Shown here piece by piece: positions 44,116 through 52,865 of a stretch of 64,000 bases of DNA (positions are counted from its first letter, which is position 1; each line of letters starts with the position of its first letter). The notes under the pieces were generated by a model. That model was not told the origin of the DNA. It saw only the letters and a program-made list of their open reading frames with translations, and did no database searches. Made by a program: the position numbers and the translations under genes. Origin of the DNA: Akkermansiaceae bacterium (lineage in GTDB: Bacteria; Verrucomicrobiota; Verrucomicrobiia; Verrucomicrobiales; Akkermansiaceae); the NCBI GenBank assembly GCA_019634595.1, contig JAHCBC010000007.1:1-64000 (forward strand). Direction: 5' to 3'.

Positions 44116-44922
44116 ATGCCTCTTTTCCGTAACCAACTCCGTGCCATTGTCGCCGCCTGTCCGCTCATTCTCGCCGTCATCCTGCCTGCCGGTGCGGCGG
44201 AGGAGGGGAAATGGGTGAAGCTTTTCAACGGCAAGGACCTCACCGGATGGACCCCGAAGATCACCGGCCATCCGCTCGGGGAGAACACGCACAATACCTT
44301 CCGCGTGGAGGACGGCATCCTCAAGGTGTCCTACGATGGCTATGAGAAGTTCGGGAAACAATACGGCCACCTTTACACCAACATCGCCTACTCCCGTTAC
44401 ATCTTCCGCTGCGAATACCGCTTCGAGGGAAAGATGATGGCGGACGCCCCGCACTACGTGAACCTCAACAGCGGCGTGATGATCCATTCGCAGTCGCCGC
44501 AAAGCATGGGCATCGACCAGGAGTTTCCCTCCAGCATCGAGTGCCAGTTCCTCGCGGATGAGGGCAAGGGCGCTCGCCCGACCGGAAACATGTGCTCGCC
44601 GGGCACCCACATCGAGATGGATGGAAAGCTGGTCACCAAGCACATCGTCAATTCCACTTCGCCCACATTCCCGGCGGACGAGTGGGTGAAGGTCGAGGTG
44701 GAGGTCCGTGGCAACGAGGAAGTGATCCACCGGGTGAATGGCGTGGAGGTGCTCCGCTTCCAGAAACCGCAGCTCGATCCGGAAAACGCCATCTCTCCGG
44801 CCAGCGAGCTGCTGGATGCCGGTGCGGCGCGCCTGCTCAGCTACGGACACATCGCGCTCCAGGCGGAAGGGCAGGGCGTCTGGTTCCGGAACATCGAGCT
44901 GAAGTCGCTGGAGCAGCCTTGA
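44116..44922 (+). CDS. DUF1080-domain exported protein
   Basis: A 268-residue protein with a signal peptide (RAIVAACPLILAVILPAGAA). EGKWVKLFNGKDLTGWTPK opens the DUF1080 domain. EYRFEGKMMADAPHYVNLNSGVMIHSQ and PSSIECQFLADEGKG follow. It has no obvious partner; relatives occur in sugar-degradation loci. Paralogue of the gene at 38052-38741, but clearly diverged. The ATG at 44116 is chosen for the signal peptide; the 24-bp repeat lies upstream. Confidence 0.88.
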   Translation: MPLFRNQLRAIVAACPLILAVILPAGAAEEGKWVKLFNGKDLTGWTPKITGHPLGENTHNTFRVEDGILKVSYDGYEKFGKQYGHLYTNIAYSRYIFRCEYRFEGKMMADAPHYVNLNSGVMIHSQSPQSMGIDQEFPSSIECQFLADEGKGARPTGNMCSPGTHIEMDGKLVTKHIVNSTSPTFPADEWVKVEVEVRGNEEVIHRVNGVEVLRFQKPQLDPENAISPASELLDAGAARLLSYGHIALQAEGQGVWFRNIELKSLEQP

Positions 44923-45024
44923 ACTGAGGTGATGCGCGCGACCGGCCTTGGCAACTGTTAGATACACAATGGGCCGCGCGACCTTTCCCTGAGAGGGTAT
45001 TGTAGTTGAACATAGGTCCGGGAT

Positions 45025-47313
45025 ATGTTTCATCGCCCGCCCGTGAAATCCCCGGTCCGTTCCTTATCCCGTGCCGCCGCCCTGTTGCTGGCGGTTTTCC
45101 TATCTCTTTCCTGCTATCTCTCCGCACAGATCACGGAGTTGAAGGTATCTTCGCACCGGCTCGACGAACAAGACCGCTTCATCGTCACTGGATCGGTTCC
45201 GGCCGGATCCCGCCATGCGATCCTCGAGGCGATGATTCCATCCGAAACCGGAATGGCGTGGCGGCCGATGATCGCCACCGTGCTCGACGGACGTGCCGCC
45301 ACGGTTGAGTTCCGGCTGCCACGGAATGGAGCGAAGACCATCCTCGCCCGGATCCGCGCGGGGGACGCCACCAGCCACCCCACGCCAGTTCTGACGGACC
45401 CGGCACTCTGCAGCGTTAGCTACAGCATGACGGATCGGCAGAAAATGGACTTCCTTGCTTCGGCCAGCGTCAAGTCGAAGGACTGGGATCATCTCGGACC
45501 GCAGGCTGGATTCGAGGCTTTGGCCGGTTGGCTGAAAACGCAACCCGGAGTGGCGGATGCCTACCTTTCCGAGACCGGGGCTTCCGTGCTGATCGAACTT
45601 GAGGACGGAGACAGCCTGACCATTTTCAATCCGAAACCCGGAGCTACGGCGGAGCCTTCGCCCTTCCGCGGTGCCACCCCATCGTCCGCTTCCGGCGCCC
45701 TTTCGAACGACGGGAACAACCAGGCACCGGCGGCTGCCAATGGCATTGTCAAAGGACTGCCTGCCTCCAACCGCGTGATATGCGCCAACTTCCTGGAGCC
45801 TTATTTCCCTGATTCCACGCACAAAGTCGCCGGTTGGTTCAACTCCCACGGTTATGCCGCCATCGTAAAGCAGATGAACACGGTGCCGGAGGTAAAGGCT
45901 TGGTTCAACAACGGGCCGCTGGGGTCCTTGTTCATCCAGGCCCATGGTTTCGAGTATCCGCACAAGGAAGGCACCATGCTGGCGATCTCGCTCAACCAAG
46001 TGACCCAGGAGACCGCCGAAGACGTCCACTACGCGGAAATGCGGCGGACCGGTGAGCTGAAGATTGCCTGTGAGCGGGGCAAAAACACGCCGCTCTATGG
46101 CATCACCCGCGTTTTCATCCGCAAGCACATGCTTTTCTCCAATCACGCGGTGGTGGTCGCGGATACCTGCAATGGTGCCAATGCGGAACTGGGCAAAGCG
46201 TTCATCGACCAGGGTGCGGGAACCTATATCAGTTGGGATTGGGAATCCGGACCGCAGAGTGTGTTGCGATGCGAACAGATTTTCGACCGCCTGCTGGGAA
46301 CCAACAAGAGCGCACCGGTTTCCGTGCCGGAGGAACGTCCGTTCTCCATGCAGGCGATCCAGACATGGATGACCAACAAGGGTTACGACCTGGATCCCAC
46401 CACCGGGCTCCAGACAACCGCACGGCTCAAGTTCCGCCATCACCTCACCATGCCGGGCCACATCCTGCGCCCTGCCATCCGCAGCATCGAGTATGACAAT
46501 TCGCCCACCCAGACGATGTTGAAACTCACTGGGGACTTCGGCAAGGATCCGGGCGCGGAAGGAAAGGTATTCTGGGGCGGACGGGAAATGCATGTCGCCA
46601 AGTGGGACCAGGATGAGGGGATCACCATCGATCAACTGACGGTACCGCTGCCTGTCGGCGATTTCGAGGTCCGCATCCGCGACCGGCACAAAAGCAACCT
46701 CACGCCGATGACGGAGTGGACCATTCCTTTCACCTACGAGGTGAAAGGGAATGGCACGCTGAAGTACAACATCAACGGGTCCTACAAGGTCCGGTTTGAC
46801 GTTCACGGCTTCCGCAACCTGCCGGAGGATCCCGTGAACTATCCGCTGGTGCCGTTCCTCAATCACGCGGATTTCAGCGGCACCGCCACCGCGTCCGGGC
46901 AATACGTTGAGCCACCTGTCGGCGAGGGTGGTATCGAGACCATCCACGCATGGAGCGGCAACCGCACGTTGAGGTCCTATGACCAAGGGGGCACCGGCAA
47001 TCCTGAAAACTTCCTGCTATGCAGCGCGCAGCTCAACACCCGTACCGGTGTTCCTCTGAGCTTCATCATCGGCGCCAGCAGCTATATTGATGTCAGCATG
47101 AACGGCTTCCAGATTCCTCCGCTGACCGTCACCTACGATTACAAAACGATGTCCATGCTGCCGCTCGTATTCGACCCCGCCGACAAGTGGAAGTTGAAAG
47201 GGGACATCTACCGCAGCGATGCCCCCCTCAGCATCCCGCAGGCGGTCTCCGCCAGCATGACCTGGCCCACCATCACACCGCAGGCGTATCCGGATACAAA
47301 AACAGCCAGATGA
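45025..47313 (+). CDS. Large exported protein with a possible clan CD (caspase/gingipain-like) active site
   Basis: A 762-residue protein. A signal or anchor lies at about 16-35. The middle has LGSLFIQAHGFEYPHKEG (His307-Gly308) and, 70 residues on, NHAVVVADTCNGANAELG (Cys382), then QGAGTYISWDW. A His-Gly and Cys after hydrophobic strands, in this order and distance, is the layout of clan CD cysteine peptidases such as gingipain or CHAT proteins. The C-terminal third is beta-rich. The link is by motif layout only; it may be something else, such as an inactive domain. It stands alone. Confidence 0.65.
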   Translation: MFHRPPVKSPVRSLSRAAALLLAVFLSLSCYLSAQITELKVSSHRLDEQDRFIVTGSVPAGSRHAILEAMIPSETGMAWRPMIATVLDGRAATVEFRLPRNGAKTILARIRAGDATSHPTPVLTDPALCSVSYSMTDRQKMDFLASASVKSKDWDHLGPQAGFEALAGWLKTQPGVADAYLSETGASVLIELEDGDSLTIFNPKPGATAEPSPFRGATPSSASGALSNDGNNQAPAAANGIVKGLPASNRVICANFLEPYFPDSTHKVAGWFNSHGYAAIVKQMNTVPEVKAWFNNGPLGSLFIQAHGFEYPHKEGTMLAISLNQVTQETAEDVHYAEMRRTGELKIACERGKNTPLYGITRVFIRKHMLFSNHAVVVADTCNGANAELGKAFIDQGAGTYISWDWESGPQSVLRCEQIFDRLLGTNKSAPVSVPEERPFSMQAIQTWMTNKGYDLDPTTGLQTTARLKFRHHLTMPGHILRPAIRSIEYDNSPTQTMLKLTGDFGKDPGAEGKVFWGGREMHVAKWDQDEGITIDQLTVPLPVGDFEVRIRDRHKSNLTPMTEWTIPFTYEVKGNGTLKYNINGSYKVRFDVHGFRNLPEDPVNYPLVPFLNHADFSGTATASGQYVEPPVGEGGIETIHAWSGNRTLRSYDQGGTGNPENFLLCSAQLNTRTGVPLSFIIGASSYIDVSMNGFQIPPLTVTYDYKTMSMLPLVFDPADKWKLKGDIYRSDAPLSIPQAVSASMTWPTITPQAYPDTKTAR

Positions 47314-47445
47314 TGGGATGAGGTTCCTGTCTCCGGCCGCTTGTCGACGAGCGGGCGGAGATCAACGTGCGGAGGAGCAATATGGTAGATCGATCCTTGT
47401 TTCAAGATGGTAAGAATCGGATCGCCACGTGAGTATCGGCGACTG

Positions 47446-48855
47446 ATGAAAATCCCGCTGTTCCTTTCACTGGCCGTCCTGTCGATGGCCGCTACCGCAC
47501 AGGATGCCCCGGAGTCATTTCCCGCGCCGAGGTCGCTCGGTGACGTCACCGGGCGGGGAAAGAACATCCAGCGGACGATGCGTCTGCTGGCGGAAAGCAC
47601 CCCGGAGCGCAGGAACACGGTGCGCATCCTTTTCTACGGCCAGAGCATCACGGAACAGGGTTGGTGGAAGATCGTCGCGGATGACCTGCGGAAGCGTTTC
47701 CCGCATGCCGATCTGGTCATCGAGAACCGGGCGCTGGGTGGATTCTCATCGCAACTCCTGGTAAGGACAGCGGAGTCGGACCTCTATCCGTTCCAGCCCG
47801 ACCTGGTGATCTTCCACGTCTATGGAGCGCATGACAAATACGAGGACATCATCCGCCGCATCCGGGAGCGGACCTGTGCGGAGATCCTCCAGCAGAACGA
47901 TCATATCACCAAGCCGGAGGCACTGGCGGAGGAAACCGATCCGGCGAAGGCGACGATCCAGGCGGGCGATTGGGACGCGTTCATGAACCACAATTTCCTG
48001 CCATCCGTCTCTCGGAAGTATGGCACGGAATTCTGCGACCAGCGTGCGCTGTGGAAGCAGTATCTCCGCGACCATGCCTTGCAGCCGCAAGCGCTGCTCA
48101 AGGACAATGTCCACCTCAACGCGCATGGGGAGCATGTGATGGCGGAGTTCGTGAAATCCTACCTCCGGTACGATCCGGCGCTGGGATCATCCCCTGCGGA
48201 AGATTGGGTAAAGACCCTGGCGGCAGGAAAGGACTTCCGGTTCAGTGATGGCAAACTGAAGCTCGGGTTCACGGGCAACCGGGTGGATGTCATCTGCAAG
48301 GCAGGCGAGACGGCCCCCGCAGCCATCCTGATCGACGGCAGGAAACCATCCGCGCATCCCGAACTCTACGGGGCAACCCGCGCGCAGCCGAAGCCCGGCT
48401 GGAAGTGGCCGCCGGTCGCGCCGATCACCCTCGGCGGCACGCCAGAGGTGGAGGACTGGACCATGGAGGTGACCACGGATGCGGGTGGTCCGAAGGTCCA
48501 TTCATTCACCCTCACCGGCAGTGTTACCGGCGCGGATGGGGAGGGCAGGAGCGACCAGCCCTTTGTCTCAAAATCAGGGAGGATCTCCATCGCACCGGAT
48601 GCATGGGGCGTTGAGTTCGCATTGGGAACGCTCGCCGGGCTGAAGCCGCTGCCGCCGACGTTCACCGTGACCTGGAAGACCGCGGCCCATTTCACCGACA
48701 GCTTCATTTCCCCGGGCATAAAGGATCCGGCGGTGGAAACCACAGTGACCCTTGCGCAAGGGTTGGAGAACGGAACGCACACCCTCGAGATCTCCGGAGG
48801 GGAGGCGACCATCTCCGGACTGCGGATTTATCATCCGCCGCTGGGCGGCAAATGA
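47446..48855 (+). CDS. Exported SGNH/GDSL-type hydrolase with extra C-terminal domain
   Basis: A 469-residue protein with signal peptide (MKIPLFLSLAVLSMAATA). Residues about 60-250 are an SGNH hydrolase: RILFYGQSITEQGWW carries the nucleophile Ser (Gln instead of the usual Asp before it), ALGGFSSQ is block II, and NVHLNAHGEHVM holds the block V Asp-less His segment. The block III GxND is replaced by YGAHDKY, so the oxyanion Asn is not evident. The last 200 residues are beta-rich and not identified. The substrate is unknown; a carbohydrate esterase is likely. The ATG at 47446 fits the signal peptide. Confidence 0.8.
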   Translation: MKIPLFLSLAVLSMAATAQDAPESFPAPRSLGDVTGRGKNIQRTMRLLAESTPERRNTVRILFYGQSITEQGWWKIVADDLRKRFPHADLVIENRALGGFSSQLLVRTAESDLYPFQPDLVIFHVYGAHDKYEDIIRRIRERTCAEILQQNDHITKPEALAEETDPAKATIQAGDWDAFMNHNFLPSVSRKYGTEFCDQRALWKQYLRDHALQPQALLKDNVHLNAHGEHVMAEFVKSYLRYDPALGSSPAEDWVKTLAAGKDFRFSDGKLKLGFTGNRVDVICKAGETAPAAILIDGRKPSAHPELYGATRAQPKPGWKWPPVAPITLGGTPEVEDWTMEVTTDAGGPKVHSFTLTGSVTGADGEGRSDQPFVSKSGRISIAPDAWGVEFALGTLAGLKPLPPTFTVTWKTAAHFTDSFISPGIKDPAVETTVTLAQGLENGTHTLEISGGEATISGLRIYHPPLGGK

Positions 48856-48859
48856 CCGC

Positions 48860-49900
48860 TTATTTCCGCAGGTCCAGCCGGCAATCCGCTTCCGGCTTCA
48901 CGGGATCCCCGGCTTCTTCCACCGGATGGGTGTAGAGATAGCGCCAGACATCCTCGAACAGGAGGTTGCCGTCCTTGTCCTTGGGCGAACTTTTGCCAGG
49001 GGTGACGCAGCTATGGGCCTTCTCCGCGTTTCCTCCCACATCGGCGGCGGTGACCAGACGGCGGGTGTTGCCATAAGGCGGCTTCGCCTCCGCAATATCC
49101 ACAACGGGACCGAAATTGTTCAGACCGAGCATGATCCATGAGCGGCAGTAGTGGTCGCCGGACCAGCCACCGTCGAGAACGTGGGAGAATCCGAAGTAGC
49201 GGTTCTCCGCAGTGGCGGACGGGAGTTTCTGCCACGCCTCGAACTGGTCGCGCGGACCGCAGAACATCACCACCCGGTCCACCTTCGTGTGTTTGGCGAA
49301 ACGCGCCGCCGTGGTGGCTCCGTGTGAGGCACCGCTGAGGATGACCTTTTCCCATTGCAGTCCCTTGCCGTCCGCCGTGAGGAACTGGCTCCAGTTGCCC
49401 TGCGGATTCTCCTTGTCCAGCCACTTCACGAACTGGAAGGACCGCTCCATGATGGAGTCCGGCTTGGGGATGTCGATGGCAGGCCCCTGATCCTCGCCGA
49501 TGGCGGCTTCCAGACGGATCTTGGACAGCCACAGGTCATCTCCCGGAGGCGTTTCCTTCGACAGCTTGCCGAACCATCCGTTCGCATAGTGGACCTGGAT
49601 GGCATGGAGGCCGTAGCTGGAAATGCGGTCGAAGTGGGCCTGGTTGTGACCCATCAGCCAGATCACGAGTTTTCCCTGCGAGGCGACGCGTGTATCGACG
49701 GAGGCTTTCTCCGTATCGGCGGGTTTGCCTTCCTTTTCGAAAACGAAGCCCACTTCGGGATGTTCCTTCGCCCGTGGGTCGATCTGGCTCGCGCGGGCCG
49801 TCAGGTCATACCGCTTGGGGTCGGGGTCGTTGTAGGCGGGAGGCGCGGCGAAGGCGTGGGAGACAAGTGCGAGCGCGGAAAGAAGCAGGGCGGGTTTCAT
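48860..49900 (-). CDS. Exported alpha/beta-hydrolase-like protein (BPSS1187-like)
   Basis: A 346-residue protein with a signal peptide (MKPALLLSALALVSHAFAA). KVILSGASHGATTAARFA has a GxSxG elbow with a Ser nucleophile. MGHNQAHFDRIS and the late KAHSCVTPG segment complete a fold seen in BPSS1187-like proteins. Activity is unknown. It is convergent with the SGNH gene, with a 4-base gap, and reads away from the lipoprotein gene upstream. Confidence 0.72.
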   Translation of the reverse strand: MKPALLLSALALVSHAFAAPPAYNDPDPKRYDLTARASQIDPRAKEHPEVGFVFEKEGKPADTEKASVDTRVASQGKLVIWLMGHNQAHFDRISSYGLHAIQVHYANGWFGKLSKETPPGDDLWLSKIRLEAAIGEDQGPAIDIPKPDSIMERSFQFVKWLDKENPQGNWSQFLTADGKGLQWEKVILSGASHGATTAARFAKHTKVDRVVMFCGPRDQFEAWQKLPSATAENRYFGFSHVLDGGWSGDHYCRSWIMLGLNNFGPVVDIAEAKPPYGNTRRLVTAADVGGNAEKAHSCVTPGKSSPKDKDGNLLFEDVWRYLYTHPVEEAGDPVKPEADCRLDLRK

Positions 49901-49969
49901 GGAAGGCCAGCACTACGCCCGGAGTGGCGGTGTTCTTACTCCGTGATGTGGGGGATGAACTTCAGGACG

Positions 49970-49986
49970 TCACCCCGCGACGGGGT
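49970..49986 (-). terminator. Small hairpin after the lipoprotein gene
   Basis: ACCCCG and CGGGGT pair around CGA, right at the lipoprotein stop codon. A weaker CGGAGT/ACTCCG hairpin lies nearby at 49920-49943. Neither has a strong T-run, so a terminator role is only possible. Confidence 0.35.
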
Positions 49987-50411
49987 CACTCCGCCCACTC
50001 GAAGTCGAAGATGTAAGTGCGCTTGTCACCGTCGTTCTTCGCCTGGGCGCGGGTGGGGGAGATGAACTTCACCTTCCATTTGTCCTTCAGGTCGAAAACG
50101 AACTCGCCGGTGCGTTTCCCGGTCTGGTTGTAGATGTAGAGGCCGCGGCGGATCTCGCGGTTCTTGCTGCCGCGCGGGGAGATGACCAGCTCCTCATAGG
50201 TGCCGAGCTTGGAGAGCTTGTAGTAGTATTCGCCGTGGTTGTCCTTGTATTCCATCCGGCTGCCGCGCGGATCCTTCACAAAGGAGTTGGTGGTGCCCGG
50301 GGAGATGGCCTGCACCGGCACTTCGGACGCGGGGTTGAACATGGACTCCGGACCGCACTGGGTGAGCAGGAGCGCGCCGCCGAGGATGGGGAACAGATGC
50401 CGGATCTTCAT
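49986..50411 (-). CDS. Small lipoprotein of unknown function
   Basis: A 141-residue protein with a lipoprotein signal (MKIRHLFPILGGALLLTQC, lipobox LTQC). The rest is basic and tyrosine-rich (HGEYYYKLSKLGTYEELVISP) and matches no family I know. Spacing from the upstream palindrome is 64 bases. Confidence 0.65.
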   Translation of the reverse strand: MKIRHLFPILGGALLLTQCGPESMFNPASEVPVQAISPGTTNSFVKDPRGSRMEYKDNHGEYYYKLSKLGTYEELVISPRGSKNREIRRGLYIYNQTGKRTGEFVFDLKDKWKVKFISPTRAQAKNDGDKRTYIFDFEWAE

Positions 50412-50475
50412 GATTGGGGAAGCTTCAGTGGAGTTGTTAGATTGTCAAGATGCCGACGGAGGGAAAGTCCGGGTT

Positions 50476-50688
50476 GGTTTCCTGATTTTTTCAACCGCGA
50501 ATGGACACGAATGGACGCGAATGAAGAAGATTCAGCAGTCCTTGCGGGTGGTTTCCCCCATGAGCCGGACTATTGGAAGAAGTGGATCATCCGTGCGGTT
50601 TTTCCATCCTCCCATTTCTGCCCAGATCCGCCTGAATTTGAATTCGCGTCCATTCGTGTCCATTCGCGGTTGGAAAACTCCGGAAACC
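50476..50688. repeat. 213-bp element with 47-bp terminal inverted repeats
   Basis: The arms 50476-50522 and 50642-50688 match in 44 of 47 bases when one is reversed; the inner 31 bases are perfect (beginning CAACCGCGAATGGACACG). Three ATGGAC-type units repeat within each arm. The spacer is 119 bases and has no gene. The unit design resembles the inner repeat at 4875-4942. The 320-base gap 50412-50731 is otherwise empty. Confidence 0.88.
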
Positions 50689-50731
50689 TTTCCGTTGAAA
50701 CCCGGGGCCATCTATCCTTGATTGGCAGACC

Positions 50732-51835
50732 ATGAAACCATTCAGCCGCCGTCATTTCCTGCATCTCGGCGCCGCCGCCGCGGCCGTCCCGTTCCTGAAT
50801 CTCCGCGCCCAGGAGGGTGGCGGGAAGAAACTCGGCATCGCCTTCGTCGGGCTGGGGGACTACGCGACCAAGCATCTGGCCCCGGCGGTGAAGGCGACTT
50901 CCAATGCCCGGGTGGCAGGCGTGGTGACGGGTTCCCCGGACAAGGTCCCCGCGTGGCAGAAGGAATACGGCATCCCGGATGGCAACGTGTACAGCTACGA
51001 GAATTTCGACTCCATCAAGGACAACAAGGACATCGACGTGGTCTATGTGGTGACCCCCACCGGCCTGCACGCGGAGTATGCCATCCGCGCGGCGGAGGCG
51101 GGGAAACACGTCATCTGTGAGAAGCCGATGGCTCCGACCGTGGAGGACTGCGACCGCATGATCGCCGCGGCGAAGAAAGCGGGCGTCACCCTCCAGATCG
51201 GTTACCGCCTCCACTGGGATCCCTACCACCTCCAGTTGATGGATGCGCTCAAGACGAAGAAATACGGCGACTGGAAATCCATCGAGGTGGGGAACGGCTA
51301 CAAGGTGAACAACTTCACCGGTCACAACGCTTGGCGGATCAAGAAGGACATGGGCGTTGCGGGTGCGCTCTATGATGTAGGCGTCTATGCCGTGCAGGGC
51401 GCGCTCTACACCGCGCAGGTGAACCCCATTTCCGTCACCGCGAAGAAATCCACGGAGCGTCCTGACATCTTCAAGGAAGTGCCGGAAACCTACGAGTGGA
51501 CGCTGGAGTTCCCCGGCGGCAGGAAATCGGATGGCTTCTCCAGCTACGGGCGGAGCGGCAACTACGTGCGGGCGGAACTGGAAAAAGGGAAGATCGAGAT
51601 TTCCCCCTCCTATGGCTACGGCGGGCAGAAGGGGTTCACTCCGGATGGTGCGATGGCCCACCTGGTGGTGAATCAGCAAGCCCTGCAGATCGAAGGGCAG
51701 ATCGCCGCCATCCTGTCGAAGCAGCCGAGCCGCGTGCCGGGCGAAATGGGCCGCCGCGACATCGGCGTGATCCGTGGCATCGTGGAAGCGGCGGACACAG
51801 GTTCCGCGGTGAAACTCGCGGATCTCGGCTACTGA
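50732..51835 (+). CDS. TAT-exported Gfo/Idh/MocA-family oxidoreductase
   Basis: A 367-residue NAD(P)-dependent enzyme. A twin-arginine signal opens it (FSRRHFLHLGAAAAAVPFL). The Rossmann fold starts LGIAFVGLGDYATKHLAP. YVVTPTGLHAEYAIRAAEAGKHVICEKPMA has the EKP motif typical of the family; the catalytic Lys is in that segment. The C-terminal domain has TGHNAWRIKKDMGVAGALYDVGVY. Exported members of this kind are frequent in Verrucomicrobiota and act on sugars or sugar derivatives; the substrate is unknown. Confidence 0.9.
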   Translation: MKPFSRRHFLHLGAAAAAVPFLNLRAQEGGGKKLGIAFVGLGDYATKHLAPAVKATSNARVAGVVTGSPDKVPAWQKEYGIPDGNVYSYENFDSIKDNKDIDVVYVVTPTGLHAEYAIRAAEAGKHVICEKPMAPTVEDCDRMIAAAKKAGVTLQIGYRLHWDPYHLQLMDALKTKKYGDWKSIEVGNGYKVNNFTGHNAWRIKKDMGVAGALYDVGVYAVQGALYTAQVNPISVTAKKSTERPDIFKEVPETYEWTLEFPGGRKSDGFSSYGRSGNYVRAELEKGKIEISPSYGYGGQKGFTPDGAMAHLVVNQQALQIEGQIAAILSKQPSRVPGEMGRRDIGVIRGIVEAADTGSAVKLADLGY

Positions 51836-51845
51836 GCCGCGCTCC

Positions 51846-52865
51846 TCACCCGATCACCAGTCCACCGGCCTGCTGGTTGCCACCGAGCGCGGTGGCGACC
51901 GCCTGCTGGCAGGTGCCGGAGCGGATGGACGCGGCGGCCACGACCACCTGCAGGGCCGCGGACGCGCCCATCGATTCGCCCAGGATGCGGCGCGGGGAGA
52001 GGCGGGCACCGCTCCAGTCCTGCCACGCGTCTGATTCCGCACGGTCGATCCTTGGGATGCCGATGGTTCCGTCCACCAGCAGGGATGTCTCCTCATTTCC
52101 GCCACGCAGAATCTCCCGCAGGTTCCGTGCGGCCTGGGTGCGGGAGACGGCGGAAAAAGGAATGGGGTCCGGTAGCTTGAGCAAGCGCACCGGACCGTCA
52201 CCGCGTTCCAGATAGACCGCGGCTGCACCTTCGGACGGAACATAGTGCCGGGAGTAGAGGAGGAGAGCCTCCGCGCTCAGCCAGTCGATCTCCTCGCTGG
52301 CGACCACCAGGCAGCCATCGACGTCCCCGCGGAGGAGCCATTCGGCAGCAAGGTCAAGCCCACTGAAAAAGCCCGCGCCATCCGTGACGAGCGTGTCGTT
52401 CGGGCTGCGTCCGCCGATCATGGCGGAGATGTGGCTGGAGGGCGCGTTGAAGACGGTCTCCGGAAAGAGGATGGGGCTGGCGACGGCGGGATTTGCCAGC
52501 GCTTCGCCGAAGAAGCGGTTCGAGTAGTTCACGCAGCCATTCGTCAGCGTGAAGATGACACCGATCCGCAGGTCACCCGCGACACTGGCGGCGATGCGGT
52601 CCGGCCCGAGTGCCTCCGCTACGGCGGCGGCGGCGAATTTCGAGATCGGGCTGGTCCTGCGGAGCCGGGCGAACTTTGGCGTGGCGGTGGGATCCGCGGG
52701 AACTTTCAGCACCTGCGTGCGGACGACTCCATCCTCCAGCGGACGCTCGATTTCCGACGTCCGCAACGCATCGCCTGCCGCGAGGGATGCCATCAATGCG
52801 GGAACTCCCCAGCCTGCCGGCGAAACGGCGCCGATGCCGCTGATGACCAGTCCGGAGCCACTCAT
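51846..52865 (-). CDS. Chain-length-factor-like ketosynthase homologue (no catalytic Cys)
   Basis: A 339-residue thiolase-fold protein. It keeps the opening VISGIGAVSPAGWGV and the closing LGGNQQAGGLVIG, but at the nucleophile region (about 158-170) it reads TLVTDGAGFFSG, with no Cys. Also no clear catalytic His pair. This is the pattern of the chain-length factor (KS-beta) partner in type II polyketide, aryl polyene or flexirubin-type systems. Its start overlaps the stop of the active ketosynthase gene by four bases (ATGA). Function as a heterodimer with that enzyme is likely. Confidence 0.82.
   Translation of the reverse strand: MSGSGLVISGIGAVSPAGWGVPALMASLAAGDALRTSEIERPLEDGVVRTQVLKVPADPTATPKFARLRRTSPISKFAAAAVAEALGPDRIAASVAGDLRIGVIFTLTNGCVNYSNRFFGEALANPAVASPILFPETVFNAPSSHISAMIGGRSPNDTLVTDGAGFFSGLDLAAEWLLRGDVDGCLVVASEEIDWLSAEALLLYSRHYVPSEGAAAVYLERGDGPVRLLKLPDPIPFSAVSRTQAARNLREILRGGNEETSLLVDGTIGIPRIDRAESDAWQDWSGARLSPRRILGESMGASAALQVVVAAASIRSGTCQQAVATALGGNQQAGGLVIG

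Noticed and set aside
45100-46986. A 628-codon minus-strand frame opposite the large exported protein
   Set aside because: The plus frame has a signal peptide and ordered motifs; the minus frame has neither.
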